64,000 bases of DNA from an uncultured Calothrix sp. (GCA_937973965.1 CALJJQ010000024.1:24982-88981), one strand, 5' to 3'; shown: positions 39,040 to 48,947, counted from the stretch's first letter. Numbers and translations are program-made. The notes: a model not told the origin generated them from the sequence alone.

Positions 39040-39963
39040 CTATTTTCCAGCGAGGGTTTCTTGTAGTAATTGATCTAATGCTTGCTGCATTGTTTGACAT
39101 ACTTGTTGATAGCAGGATTGGACATAATCTACATCATGGGATGCTTCATCACCGTATTTTTCAAAGATGATGGGGGGACAAACACGCAGATGAATTTGCA
39201 CGGGTAGGGGAATGTTCGGTAAAGGTCCGATTGCGAGTCCCCAAGGTAAGCCTAGATATATGGGAAATGTACCGGGATCGATTCCGAGGAACCAAGGCAT
39301 TCCCCAGCGATGGAGTTGACTTAAGTGAGGATATAAATCTGCTAGGATAATTAGGGTGTCGTGAGCGCCACGGGAAATAATGGGGATGATAGGAGCTTCT
39401 TCCCTCAGTGCTAATTTGATAAATCCTTTATTGCCAAAGAAACATATTTGATGGCGTAGGGAGTGGGGACGGAAGACATCCTGTACACCTCCAGGATAAA
39501 TCAAGAGGGCTGCATTTTGCCGTAGGGCTTTGATGGCGATATGGGAATGTGCTTGGATTGTACCAACTTGGGTAGCTAACCGAGCAACTCCGGGAAATAT
39601 CTGCCAAATTTTTGGTTCCATCAGTGCATAGGCTAAACGTTCTGTACCAAAATGACGAAACCAAGCATAGGTGGTCATAACTGCGTCCGGTGCTGCTAAT
39701 CCACCGTTATGGGAACCAATCATGAGTAATTTACCTGTCTGGGGGACATGTTCCCAGCCATCGGTGGTGACGCGAAAATAGTGATGATAAATCCAGTCAA
39801 AAAAGGGTAATAATTGTTCGATGACCCTGGGATTGCGATCGCTCAGTGAAAGTCCGGTAAGTGTGTCTTTGGGTGCAAATGTTGCTTGCCATAATAATTT
39901 GGCAAAGACTGGAGATGCATCTATCAGTTGATGAAAATCTTGGCATTGTCGCAGAGTATTCAT
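39040..39963 (-). CDS. DGAT2/TMEM68-like acyltransferase
   Basis: This 307-residue membrane-associated acyltransferase probably transfers an acyl group to a lysophospholipid, diacylglycerol or an alcohol. It has the HxxxxD-type motif in the form GSHNGGLAAPDAV, an FGTERLAYALM block, and LLIYPGGVQDVFRP, the PGG motif typical of the DGAT2/phytyl-ester-synthase group rather than of PlsC. Hydrophobic segments flank the first motif. The closest relatives act in neutral-lipid or phytyl ester formation, but the acceptor cannot be read from sequence. Confidence 0.82.
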   Translation of the reverse strand: MNTLRQCQDFHQLIDASPVFAKLLWQATFAPKDTLTGLSLSDRNPRVIEQLLPFFDWIYHHYFRVTTDGWEHVPQTGKLLMIGSHNGGLAAPDAVMTTYAWFRHFGTERLAYALMEPKIWQIFPGVARLATQVGTIQAHSHIAIKALRQNAALLIYPGGVQDVFRPHSLRHQICFFGNKGFIKLALREEAPIIPIISRGAHDTLIILADLYPHLSQLHRWGMPWFLGIDPGTFPIYLGLPWGLAIGPLPNIPLPVQIHLRVCPPIIFEKYGDEASHDVDYVQSCYQQVCQTMQQALDQLLQETLAGK

Positions 39964-40125
39964 TTCAACTTTGTCTAAATTGAAAATAGGGGGAGTTGGG
40001 AGTCGGAAAGAATCATAGTTTTTGAAAAATGGTTGCGACGGATGGAAGGGTGAAAAGTCTATACAGCAAATACTTCACAATCCAAAATTCAAAATGGTAT
40101 CACTTTGAATTGTGATTTCGGGAAT

Positions 40126-40153
40126 ATAGAGACGTGATGTATCGCGTCTCTAT
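40126..40153. repeat. Palindromic ATAGAGACG hairpin repeat
   Basis: ATAGAGACGTGAT faces ATCGCGTCTCTAT with one mismatch. It lies upstream of the acyltransferase and downstream of the small exported protein gene on the same strand. Confidence 0.6.
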
Positions 40154-40299
40154 ATATAATTATTTTGGATTTACGACTTTTCTTTTCCGAACCCTGTTGA
40201 TTCCTCTCTGTTCCGTTTCCTAACCCAATTAAACCTGGATTCCTCACGAGTTAGCTGTAAGCCTTGAGTAACGGATTGATTTTTCTTCTACTCCCGTAC

Positions 40300-40319
40300 A
40301 GACGCGATATATCGCGTCT
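40300..40319. repeat. Perfect 20-bp palindrome
   Basis: AGACGCGATATATCGCGTCT is fully self-complementary. It lies 16 bp past the stop of the small gene at 40336 and may serve as its terminator. A variant with CATG at the centre lies at 42793-42812. Confidence 0.6.
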
Positions 40320-40335
40320 CTCTATACAGACGACC

Positions 40336-40593
40336 CTAGCGAGGAAAATTCATTTCCAGTGGTGCTAATTGTTCTTGAATTGGCTTAATATCTGGATTAA
40401 CGTTGAGAATTTGTTCTGCTGGAGAATCTTTTTTTCTCAACAATAATTGAATTTCTTGCTCAAACTTTTGTTTCCCCTGTTGAAAAAAATCATTTTCCTG
40501 TGGACGAAGGATAGGATTGATCACTTCTTGAGGATACTGAGCTTGTGCTGGTAATCCAAATAATAAAACGAAGAAGAGTGTTAAGTAAATCAT
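40336..40593 (-). CDS. Small exported hypothetical protein
   Basis: This 85-residue protein begins with a clear signal peptide ending GLPAQAQ and then a short charged, glutamine-rich, probably helical mature part (QGKQKFEQEIQLLLRKKDS). No family is recognised. I chose the ATG at 40593 because it starts the signal peptide; the longer frame to 40683 runs through a dispersed ATCCAAAATCTAAAATC repeat and is unlikely to be coding. It should be periplasmic. Confidence 0.6.
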   Translation of the reverse strand: MIYLTLFFVLLFGLPAQAQYPQEVINPILRPQENDFFQQGKQKFEQEIQLLLRKKDSPAEQILNVNPDIKPIQEQLAPLEMNFPR

Positions 40594-41328
40594 ATGATTT
40601 TGGATTTGAGATTTTAGATTTTGGATTGACTTCGTAAGTAATGGTTCTACCGCAGTCCGAGGGGAATTTGTGACATCTTGCATATAGGGTAGTTAACGGT
40701 TGACAGTTAACAGTCACTAGCAGGCTATTTTTCACTATTTAAATCGGATTGCCATAGGGTTTCACAAAAATCGTGAGATATTTTCTCTCTTTGCTTCCCC
40801 TGCTTCCTTAAATGCATCAACTTTAAATTAAGATGGCATTAAAGATGAATGAATCAGGAGTTTTCCTACGGATAAGCTCGATATGAAAGTTTTTAAAAAC
40901 TACAATCCTGATATTTTAATTGTGATGGAAAATAAGACTGAAATTAAGCTGGGGATGTGACGAAAACTTCTGTAAATATTATGCAGCAATAGTTTGAAGT
41001 CGGTTTGCCATCACAAGATAAACTTTATTTTCCGGCTTTATTAATTCTATTATATCGGTTCTCTTGTACTTGGAAATAAATAAAGCCAGTGTATCGCTAT
41101 ACTATCATGATTGCGGCATAAACTTTTAAAGCTAGATCATCACTCCCTGGCTTTGTTTCCTGATACCATTTCACTCAAATTTTGATACATTTTCTTCCCC
41201 TGCATCCCTAAATGTATCAACTCCAGAGTAAAACAGTATTAGTCTTCAAAGGTTATAGTCAGCCTTTCTCCTCTGAAATTTGAGCGAGAAAAGCTGCTAC
41301 GAACCTAGGATAAATTCAAATTCTACCT
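40594..41328. other. Long spacer with a family B element
   Basis: No gene is seen. It holds the family B element at 41163-41239 and a half-element near 40797-40840 (TTAAATGCATCAACTTTAAAT). Confidence 0.5.
41163..41239. repeat. MITE-like repeat, family B (inverted copy)
   Basis: It reads ATACCATTTCACTCAAATTT at one end and CTCCAGAGTAAAACAGTAT at the other, the reverse complement of the other two full copies. It is 77 bp long and has no frame. Confidence 0.65.
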
Positions 41329-41841
41329 TCAAAAACGCAAACCCACACCTGTTTGGAAACTCAAAGCATCCCCATTACTATTTTCGTAGGCATCAATAGC
41401 CCATTTCGCATCTCCATAGATGATGACATTTCGACTAACTTCAGATTCTGCACCTAAAGTTACAACCGCAGCATCCCGATTACCTAACTGAGTATGTTGA
41501 CCATTCGAGGTAATAAAGGAATAACCACCACCAACATACAAGTTAGTATTTTTCCCGATGGGTACATCATAAGTTACAGTTGGTACAATCGCAGTGGCAT
41601 CGCCACCGAACAAAACTGCACCCCGGACGGATACAGGTGTTTGCGGAATCACAAATCTTCCTTGAATATTGCCTCCAAAAACTTCGCTTTCGTCTCTAAC
41701 TGTGTCGCGAGTCGTTCCAGCAGAGATACCAGCACCAATATAATTACCATCCATACCTGCTGGTTGTGCATGGGCGATACTTGTGGAAAGAAGAATGGAT
41801 GTAGCGACTAGTGTGGAGGCTACGAAAACGTTAGTTCTCAT
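41329..41841 (-). CDS. Small outer-membrane beta-barrel-like protein
   Basis: This 170-residue protein has a signal peptide ending SIAHAQP. Alternating beta-strand segments follow (YIGAGISAG, VSVRGAVLFGG, NLYVGGGYSFI, NVIIYGDAKWAI), ending in GVGLRF. The terminal aromatic residue is the usual outer-membrane assembly signal. The protein probably forms an eight-stranded barrel of the OmpA/OmpX type. Function is unknown. A smaller protein with the same style of ending is encoded at 51688. Confidence 0.72.
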   Translation of the reverse strand: MRTNVFVASTLVATSILLSTSIAHAQPAGMDGNYIGAGISAGTTRDTVRDESEVFGGNIQGRFVIPQTPVSVRGAVLFGGDATAIVPTVTYDVPIGKNTNLYVGGGYSFITSNGQHTQLGNRDAAVVTLGAESEVSRNVIIYGDAKWAIDAYENSNGDALSFQTGVGLRF

Positions 41842-42071
41842 ACTCTTAACCTCTCTTGGGGAAAATCTATTTTCCCCAGGTGTATAGAAGCTCGATACAA
41901 TCGAAAAGTTCCCAATTTAGACAAATAATTTTGGATTTGAGATTTTGAATTTTGGAATATACCGATTCCAAAAATTTTGGCAACACATTCAGAACATGAG
42001 AGGTAGCAATGCTACGTCTCAATCTTTCCGCAGACCCTAGATATGGCAATAATTCATAGCTTATATAACCA

Positions 42072-42641
42072 TTAGCTTGGTTGGGGTCGGTGGGTACCAA
42101 ATATATCCTCCTCATGGGTTTGGGATGCTTCCATTTCATTCACATAACCACATTTTGCATCTGGAAAGGCATCACAATAGGCAACATAGGGTTTAATATC
42201 AAGTACGGGAGTTTGATCCAATAAATCAATTCCCTCCACCTCAATGGATAAATCCTCAATTTTGCTTAACCTCACCGCACTTAACCCAATGGGATTCGGA
42301 CGGTGAGGAGCGCGAGTTGCTAAAGTCCCCCGACGGATACGGGGACCACGGGGAAGAATCACCGTCGGATTCCAACTAAAATTCAGGTGTAACCAGGTAA
42401 TTAACCAAATATACTCAAACCCTTCCAAATCCTTGAGAGCAAGGGTGGGAACTATATCTGCAAATAATTCCACCCGTGCGATCGCGGGTTGGTAGGATGG
42501 AGGTGCATACCGTAATTGGGATTGTCGCGGGGTTCCATGTCGTTCCTTGTAGGGGGAATGGATTACCCCAATGGGATGTATCGTGATTTTTTCAGGAAAA
42601 TTAACTGCTTGGATATAGTCTTTTGGTGGTAACTTCGGCAT
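42072..42641 (-). CDS. trmO: tRNA (t6A37) N6-methyltransferase TrmO
   Basis: This 189-residue beta-barrel SAM-dependent enzyme methylates the t6A base at position 37 of threonine tRNA. It shows the family motifs IGVIHSPYKERHGTPRQ at the start, RIRRGTLATRAPHRPNPIGL with the catalytic/SAM-binding core, and LDIKPYVAYCDAFP near the end. Length fits the single-domain bacterial form. The modular repeat family D lies directly upstream, from 42663 onward, so its promoter may lie within or beyond that repeat. Confidence 0.93.
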   Translation of the reverse strand: MPKLPPKDYIQAVNFPEKITIHPIGVIHSPYKERHGTPRQSQLRYAPPSYQPAIARVELFADIVPTLALKDLEGFEYIWLITWLHLNFSWNPTVILPRGPRIRRGTLATRAPHRPNPIGLSAVRLSKIEDLSIEVEGIDLLDQTPVLDIKPYVAYCDAFPDAKCGYVNEMEASQTHEEDIFGTHRPQPS

Positions 42642-42662
42642 TATATTCAGGGGTAATTAATA

Positions 42663-42786
42663 ATTCGTAATAGCCTGCGGCAACGCTTCGCGTACGTAAT
42701 AGCCTGCGGCAACGCTTCGTGTACGTAATAGCCTACGGCAAGCCGCTTCGCGTCTACGTAATACCCGCTACGCGGGAAGCAAGCTA
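42663..42786. repeat. Modular GC-rich repeat, family D (longer copy)
   Basis: Two tandem GTAATAGCCTGCGGCAACG modules are followed by GTAATAGCCTACGGCAAGCC and then ATACCCGCTACGCGGGAAGC. It is the reverse complement of 33121-33215 with one extra module. The changing number of modules shows that copies grow by tandem duplication. Confidence 0.75.
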
Positions 42787-42792
42787 GAGTAC

Positions 42793-42812
42793 AGACGCGA
42801 CATGTCGCGTCT
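42793..42812. repeat. Perfect 20-bp palindrome
   Basis: AGACGCGACATGTCGCGTCT is fully self-complementary. It directly follows the family D array and precedes a plus-strand gene. Confidence 0.6.
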
Positions 42813-42965
42813 CTTCCTATTCCCAAAAACGATAATTCAAGTATTAAAATCAAATTTTAAAACATCCTCTCAGGCAACTTGGTATTAATTACGAATTAGG
42901 AATTCGTTCAATCACTGTGCTATCATTCTAAATAAAAAATCACCCCATTCCCAAATTTCCAGGCG

Positions 42966-43655
42966 ATGGTACAACTAGAATCAACCTCCCAGTCTGCGGT
43001 TATTTATCCAGACAGTGATGGTAAACCGATGGCAGACAATACAAAGCAATTTCGCTGGATTGTGGTGATTCAGCAAAATTTAGAGTGGTTGTTTGCAGAT
43101 AACCCCAATGTATTCGTCGCTGGTGATTTGTTGTGGTATCCCGTCGAAGGTGATAATAAAACACGGGTAGCTCCCAATATCCGGGTAGCTCCCAATGTCA
43201 TGGTCATATTCGGTCGTCCCAAGGGTGATCGGGGTTCCTATAAGCAGTGGGAAGAAGAAAACATTCCACCCCAAGTTGTATTTGAAATCCTGTCACCGGG
43301 AAATACGAAAGCAGAGATGAATCGCAAACTTTTGTTTTATGACCGGTTTGGGGTAGAGGAGTATTATGTCTACGACCCCGATAGTAACGAGCTTGGTGGA
43401 TGGCTGCGTCGAGAAGGGTTTCTGGATATCATTGAGTCCATAAGTGGTTGGATTAGTCCTCGTATGCAGATAAAATTCGATTTGTCAACAGATGAATTGA
43501 AAATCTTCCGTCCCGATGGAAAACGCTTTTTGAGTTATGTAGAAATTGCTCAACGGGCAGAAGAGGAACGTCAACGGGCAGAGAACGCGGAAGCGAAAGC
43601 GAATCGTCTAGCAGCAAGGTTGCGGGAGATGGGTATCGATCCAGAGGAGGTTTAA
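42966..43655 (+). CDS. Uma2-family (DUF820) restriction-endonuclease-fold protein
   Basis: This 229-residue protein is of a family hugely expanded in cyanobacteria. It contains the PD-(D/E)xK-like core (RVAPNVMVIFG, then PPQVVFEILSPGN with the catalytic Glu, then KLLFYDRFGVEEYYVYDP). It ends in a charged coiled coil (RAEEERQRAENAEAKANRL) and LREMGIDPEEV. No verified function exists. An in-frame repeat is visible: RVAPNI is followed at once by RVAPNV, encoded by an 18-bp duplication. The gene stands alone. Confidence 0.88.
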   Translation: MVQLESTSQSAVIYPDSDGKPMADNTKQFRWIVVIQQNLEWLFADNPNVFVAGDLLWYPVEGDNKTRVAPNIRVAPNVMVIFGRPKGDRGSYKQWEEENIPPQVVFEILSPGNTKAEMNRKLLFYDRFGVEEYYVYDPDSNELGGWLRREGFLDIIESISGWISPRMQIKFDLSTDELKIFRPDGKRFLSYVEIAQRAEEERQRAENAEAKANRLAARLREMGIDPEEV

Positions 43656-44191
43656 CTCAAAGTTAACACCGTTGGCACCATGCATGTAGATTTTACCCAT
43701 TTTTTCAATTACCCAACTACGTTCATGTTAGCAGAAGACTGAAAGTCATAGTTTCAAAATATCGGTCTGTAGAAATGGAGCTTTCCTTCAAGAAAAAAGA
43801 AGAAGTTGCTAACCTCTTGAAGGTTTCAACGCTTGTATACTCCCACTTACGAGGTAACGTTTTCAAAAAGTCTTGGGGAAAGAGTTTAATTTATATCTTG
43901 CACCTTTACGTATACATACGTTGAATTTCCAAATATAGGCTATATAGCTACAGTACCTTTGTTTGCTTTTAACACTAAAATACTACTTTTAGCTTTATAC
44001 TGAGTATTTTGTTTTGATCAATTTTTCTTGGTGCAAGTTAAGAGTTAATATCTTAACCTGACAAGCAGAGCTTATCACAAATATACAAATAGTTCAACTA
44101 TTTACCTTCAGGAATAGATTTTTTACCCAGCAAGGATTTAATAAATATTTAATACATGTGCAGGAGTGAGTTTAAGTTTTATAGGGAAAAG
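43656..44191. other. Spacer between convergent genes
   Basis: No gene is confidently seen. A 49-codon frame at 43775-43924 (MELSFKKKEEVANLLKVST...) slightly resembles a helix-turn-helix but is not called. Confidence 0.45.
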
Positions 44192-45124
44192 CTACCCAGC
44201 ATCATTATCACTCATTCTAGTGGTCTGAATCGCCAAGCTACTTCGCCAAAATACGCATTCTTTCTGAAAGCTTGACATATTCATCGCCAACTTCAGTAAA
44301 TCAGCTTCAGGTAGTGAAGACTTACAGTAAAAGGGGTATTGGGGATAACGAGAAGTGTAGTCGTAAAAAACTGCAAAGCGATCGCGCTGGAGAGGAATTT
44401 GACCGCGATGGAAAATTTTTCCCGTATCTGCAATTATCACCGTACCTGCGACACCTGTACAGGTTTTGTAAGTTGATGGTGAAATAAATGTTTGCATCCT
44501 CTGATTGCGAATGTAATCGTACTTGTAATGCAAACGTCTAGACAACTCCACACTCAGATCCACAGGAATGTACTCAAAAGGTCCACCCTCTTCATCTACA
44601 TCATTTCAATAAATGATGATTTTAAACATGCGTCTATCTTCCCGGTCGATATGCCAACAGCGAGACTTTCTTTCCACCAAATTATTTAAGTCACGACGAA
44701 AATAAGCACCATGATAGGCTACTGGTAAACCTAAGTAGTTTTCCACTAACTTCAGTAACTGCGCTTCCAACCCCCACATAAAAATTGAGGGATGATTCAT
44801 GATTTGCTCATTGGTAGCATGAATCACAAATTCCCTGCTATTATTATCGGGGATAATCTGGGCTAATTCTGGTAATATTTGTTGCGCATCGTTAAACATT
44901 TTTGCGGAGAAATTGACTCCCAGTGCATCTAAGGAAGTAACAAATACTCCCTCTGTTTGTAACGCCTGAATGATTCGGTAGTCGCTGACAGATATGGCTG
45001 GTAAGTGGGGTTTATGGCTCTCAAGGGCGTGATGGTAGTACATTTCCGCAGATTCCCTGATAAATGACACCATATAAAAGTTTTTCAACAACTGATTTTT
45101 AACCTGTTGAACGAATTTCGGCAT
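44192..45124 (-). pseudogene. PhyH-like Fe(II)/2-oxoglutarate dioxygenase, broken by one in-frame TGA
   Basis: Read on the minus strand, one 311-codon frame runs from 45124 to 44192 and is interrupted only by a TGA at 44606-44608. Before the stop comes a dioxygenase N-terminal half with the iron ligands HID in CWHIDREDRR; after it come DVDEEGGPFEYIPVDL and the distal ligand region IADTGKIFHRGQ. Both halves are in the same frame, so one base change explains the break. The family hydroxylates small or lipid substrates. It is either a fresh pseudogene, a sequencing error or a read-through gene. Confidence 0.75.
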
Positions 45125-45936
45125 ACTTTCGTGCGTTTGATTAGTAAGATTATTAACCTAAGTATTTTAAGTACAAGCACGATATCTAGTGTAAATCTTC
45201 GTCTTATTTTTATCTATGGATTCATCAAGTCTTTATCAAAAAAATATGATTTGTTTGACACTTATTCCTGCTCTATTAATCTGTGTGCTTACAGATAAGA
45301 ATTATTCTATTTTTAGAATATAAAAAATTTATTTTTCAAAGTAATATTTTCTCGAAAAATATGTATAGTTTTGAGCTTATGAGGATAAATGATTGTTCAA
45401 TTTAACGCAAGTCTCGAACAATAGAAATGTCTTAGAAGCAGGATTTTTCAATTAACTAATCTGCTTAAATCATGCAGATATCATACAACAATCAATGCAA
45501 TAACTTGCTGATTTAATACAAATAATTGTAGTCATGAATACAATTTGAGGGTAAAAGTGTTTTTAAATACATAAATTAAGCTCACAGGGATATAGTCCGT
45601 GACGGGAGTAGACAAGACGCTACGCGTACCCGTAGGGTGTAGAAGGAAAATCAATCCGTTGCTCAAGGCTTACAACTTTCTCGTGAGAAATCCAGGAGTA
45701 GTGGCTGTAGCCTCGAAAAAGTTTGATGATCAGGGCGCTATACCCGCAGGGTTGTCGTAGACTAGCGCTACTACGTACCTTTTTTAACCCATCAGAATTA
45801 ATGTGACAAAGTAATAGGTTTCTACATGTGATTGAAATGAATTAACTACCCGTGGTGTCACGTCGATTGATGGCAAATACCGATAAAATAGTGAGAGATT
45901 CATTAGCAAGCAAACATCCAAAGGTAATCAATATTC
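45125..45936. other. Long spacer with repeats
   Basis: No gene is seen. It holds a family A-like stretch (45645-45693) and a family C copy (45699-45805). The upstream part should include the promoter of the dioxygenase gene; the last 130 bp that of rnz. Confidence 0.5.
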
Positions 45937-46914
45937 GTGCAGATCACATTTTTAGGGACAAGCTCAGGAGTACCAACGCGATCGCGTAATGTTTCGAGTG
46001 TGGCATTACGTTTACCCCAGAGGGCTGAATTATGGCTATTTGATTGTGGAGAAGCCACCCAGCACCAAATTATTCGCAGCGATCTTAAAATTAGCAATTT
46101 GTCCCGAATTTTTATCACCCATATGCACGGAGACCATATTTTTGGTCTGATGGGACTGTTGGCCACCTGTGGATTGGCTGGCAATGTTAATCAGGTGGAT
46201 ATCTATGGACCTTCTGGGTTAAAAGAATATTTACAGGCCTGTTGTCGCTATTCCTTTACCAATTTTTCCTATTCCGTTAAAGTTCATACAGTCAAACCTG
46301 GTATTATCTACGAGGATAATGAGTTTATCGTCAGTTGCGAACAACTACACCACCGGGTTACTGCTTTTGGTTATCGAGTCGTCGAAAAAAACCGTGCTGG
46401 TCGATTTGATATCGAAAAAGCTCAGGAATTGGGAATTCCCCCCGGAAGAATCTATGGACAACTCAAGCGGGGAGAGGTCGTCACCCTTGCAGATGGACGG
46501 GTAATTGATGGACGGGAATTAACTGGTCCAGTGGAAATTGGGCGGAAGTTAGCCTATTGTACTGATACAATTTACTGTGATGGCGCAGTTAAGTTGGCGG
46601 AGGATGCAGATGTGTTGATCCATGAAGCAACCTTTGCCCATCAAGATGCAGAAATGGCTTTTCAACGTTTACATTCAACCACCACAATGGCTGCACAAAC
46701 AGCTTTAGCCGCAGGTGTACGTCAGTTGATTATGACCCATTTTAGCCCCCGTTACGCTCCGGGAAATCCGATTGAATTGAAGGATTTACTCCAGGAAGCT
46801 CAAGCAATTTTTCCGAATACCTGTATGGCTAGTGATTTGATGAATTATGAAATTCCCCGTCGTCGTGATTTGGATTTAGTACCTGACTACCGCAAAAATG
46901 TTGGATCCAGATAA
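45937..46914 (+). CDS. rnz: Ribonuclease Z
   Basis: This 325-residue metallo-beta-lactamase endonuclease trims the 3' end of tRNA precursors. It has [18 protein letters not shown] at the start, the zinc motif [11 protein letters not shown], a flexible-arm region around residues 150-180 ([15 protein letters not shown]), LIHEATF and MTHFSPRY. Length matches bacterial RNase Z (about 310-320). The start is a GTG at 45937, matching the family N-terminus exactly. A GAGACGA hairpin lies three bases after the stop. Confidence 0.95.
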   Translation: MQITFLGTSSGVPTRSRNVSSVALRLPQRAELWLFDCGEATQHQIIRSDLKISNLSRIFITHMHGDHIFGLMGLLATCGLAGNVNQVDIYGPSGLKEYLQACCRYSFTNFSYSVKVHTVKPGIIYEDNEFIVSCEQLHHRVTAFGYRVVEKNRAGRFDIEKAQELGIPPGRIYGQLKRGEVVTLADGRVIDGRELTGPVEIGRKLAYCTDTIYCDGAVKLAEDADVLIHEATFAHQDAEMAFQRLHSTTTMAAQTALAAGVRQLIMTHFSPRYAPGNPIELKDLLQEAQAIFPNTCMASDLMNYEIPRRRDLDLVPDYRKNVGSR

Positions 46915-46917
46915 GTA

Positions 46918-46940
46918 GAGACGACCCAATGGTTCGTCTC
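46918..46940. terminator. GAGACGA / TCGTCTC hairpin after rnz
   Basis: This 7-bp stem with a nine-base loop begins three bases after the rnz stop codon. It belongs to the palindrome family and is placed as a terminator, though no U-tract follows. Confidence 0.5.
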
Positions 46941-47010
46941 CACCGGAAGGTACAGGGAATGTCAGCGTGAACTTGGCAAAGGTTGTGGGGTGTAGCATTT
47001 GGTGCAAATT

Positions 47011-47985
47011 ATGGGTGAAAGGGTGAAAGTAATTTTAGATACTGACCCTGGTGGGGATGATATTTTAGCACTGCTGTGGCTAACCAGTTTAATTCGTCAA
47101 GGATATGGGGAATTAGTGGCGGTGACGACGGTACAGGGAAATGTAAGTGCAGAGTCTACCTTTCGGAATGCTAGTCAGGTTTTGGGAATGGTAGGGCTGG
47201 GAAATATACCTGTAGCGAGGGGAGTAGTTAGTAATTGTGCGGAGATTCCCTGCGCTGATTATATTCACGGACAGGATGGAATCGGGGGATTGTCGCAAAA
47301 ATTACCACCTGCTTGCCATGATTTTATGACTGCACCGACTGCGGATCGCTTGTTGATTGAGGCTTTGAGTCAGCAACCGGGAGAGATAACTATTATTGCG
47401 ATCGCGCCTTTAACTAATTTAGCTGCTGCGGAACAACAGCAACCAGGTATCCTCAAAGCAGCGAAGGAGATTATTATTATGGGAGGGGCGTTTGCTGTGC
47501 CGGGAAATGTCAGTACCCATGCGGAGTTTAATATTGCCTATGATAGTGAAGCGGCTGTGACGGTGTTAAATAGCCGTGATGATATTGTGATTTTACCTTT
47601 GGATATTACCCATAAGTTGATTTTTTCTCCGACAATGTTGGTGGGAATTGATGGGGATAGGGGGAATAATTTTTTGGGGGGATTTATCGATGATTTAAGT
47701 CGGTTTATGAGTGCAACTACTTTATTTTATCGGGAAAGTGGAGGAAAACCAGGATTTTTAGTGCATGATGCGGCAACGATTGCCTATTTATTTTATCCAG
47801 AAACTTTGACTTGGCGACGCGCGAGGGTAGAATTGGAAACCCAGGGAAAATTTACTAAGGGTAAAACTTTTGTTGATAATCGACATCTTCCCAAATCTTC
47901 TGCAAATGCTTGGGTTGCAGTTGATGTGGATGTTGATAATTTGTTGGCAAGTTTAATTGCGGATCTGCGCTATTTACTGGGGTGA
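47011..47985 (+). CDS. Inosine-uridine-preferring nucleoside hydrolase family protein
   Basis: This 324-residue enzyme splits the N-glycosidic bond of nucleosides for purine or pyrimidine salvage. It has the calcium-binding motif LDTDPGGDD near the N-terminus, IIIMGGAF, the EFNIAYDSEAA region and the C-terminal HDAATIAYLF. The ATG at 47011 is chosen; TTG and GTG codons at 46999 and 47002 are in frame. Substrate choice within the family cannot be told. It lies 96 bp after rnz on the same strand and may share its transcript. Confidence 0.87.
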   Translation: MGERVKVILDTDPGGDDILALLWLTSLIRQGYGELVAVTTVQGNVSAESTFRNASQVLGMVGLGNIPVARGVVSNCAEIPCADYIHGQDGIGGLSQKLPPACHDFMTAPTADRLLIEALSQQPGEITIIAIAPLTNLAAAEQQQPGILKAAKEIIIMGGAFAVPGNVSTHAEFNIAYDSEAAVTVLNSRDDIVILPLDITHKLIFSPTMLVGIDGDRGNNFLGGFIDDLSRFMSATTLFYRESGGKPGFLVHDAATIAYLFYPETLTWRRARVELETQGKFTKGKTFVDNRHLPKSSANAWVAVDVDVDNLLASLIADLRYLLG

Positions 47986-48065
47986 TTGACGGTAATGAAA
48001 AACCTATTTGTTATATTTTCTATATTCTGTATCCCTTCTGTTGCATTCTTTCACTACCAGGAACT

Positions 48066-48947
48066 ATGGATTTTCTCAGGAATAAGTTAGCCAATAGACA
48101 ACGATTGTTCCAATCATCCTTAGTCAAGGGATTATTTGTATTTATTTTTCTCCTGTTATTAACGGCTTTGACAGTTATTTTAACCCATCAACGTTTTCGT
48201 GTAAACGATGCGGGGATAATCCTGGGATTAATCCTATTTATCACCGGATTTGTTTTATGGTATCGACAGCAAATAACAGCATCATCACCACATGTATCTA
48301 CCTCTGCTATGGCAATGAATAATTTTGGACATAACTTCGATAGTTATCCAAACTTAGATAACTATCAATTACCAATTTCACACCACACACCGGAAATACA
48401 ACATATAATTATCCGCAATCAGCCAGTTAAAATTAGCGTTGATATTACCCAAATATTAGAAAGTTTGCGTGATGTGTTGCAGCAAACTATCACCCAAGCA
48501 ACAAATCCGGTAATTGCAATTCAAGAATTCGCTCAAGACTTACAAACCCAACTATCTCAAAATCCCGAATTAAAATTATACTTATGTGTGGATGGTGATT
48601 GTCATGAGCCAGAATTAGTCAACCAAATTCTCAAACTGTTACTAGTTCCCCCAGTGTATCCGATCCAAAAACTAGATCAACATGGCAATCTTGTCAAAAT
48701 TGAATACCTAGAAGACGATAAATGCGTTCCCGACCACTGTATTATCCTGTATAAAGGGTATCGCATTAATCTCCACCAAAATCAAAATAAGGCTTGGGCT
48801 ATTCGGATTCAAAGACCAGATTTATCCTTTTTAGAATTGCGACGGATACGCAAATACAGAAAAAAAGCAAATGCGATCGCAGTTGCTCAAAAACATATCC
48901 GTGCAGATATATTTAGGGAATGGCAACAAGCTATGAAAATAATCTAA
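48066..48947 (+). CDS. Hypothetical membrane-anchored protein
   Basis: This 293-residue protein has two membrane segments at about residues 22-42 and 50-67 (GLFVFIFLLLLTALTVIL, then LGLILFITGFVLWY) and a C-terminal soluble part. The soluble part includes ISVDITQILESLRDVLQQTI, LYLCVDGDCHEPELVNQIL and a final arginine-rich helix. I do not recognise it. The ATG at 48066 is chosen because it begins a normal membrane anchor; an upstream GTG would overlap the nucleoside hydrolase stop. The gap of 80 bp suggests co-transcription. Confidence 0.6.
   Translation: MDFLRNKLANRQRLFQSSLVKGLFVFIFLLLLTALTVILTHQRFRVNDAGIILGLILFITGFVLWYRQQITASSPHVSTSAMAMNNFGHNFDSYPNLDNYQLPISHHTPEIQHIIIRNQPVKISVDITQILESLRDVLQQTITQATNPVIAIQEFAQDLQTQLSQNPELKLYLCVDGDCHEPELVNQILKLLLVPPVYPIQKLDQHGNLVKIEYLEDDKCVPDHCIILYKGYRINLHQNQNKAWAIRIQRPDLSFLELRRIRKYRKKANAIAVAQKHIRADIFREWQQAMKII

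Larger units (their letters stand above)
39964..40335. other. Spacer with palindromes
   Basis: No gene is seen. It holds two palindromic repeats (40126-40153 and 40300-40319) and an inverted family A-like segment near 40230-40290. Confidence 0.5.

Noticed and set aside
42647..42853. 68-codon minus-strand frame
   Set aside because: Made almost entirely of the modular family D repeat.
43731..43900. Searched for CRISPR-like spaced repeats in this and other long spacers
   Set aside because: The dispersed repeats are irregularly spaced and lack unique spacers of constant length; no cas gene is present.
43775..43924. 49-codon plus-strand frame resembling a helix-turn-helix start (KKKEEVANLLKVST)
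   Set aside because: Too short, weak resemblance, no clear ribosome-binding site.
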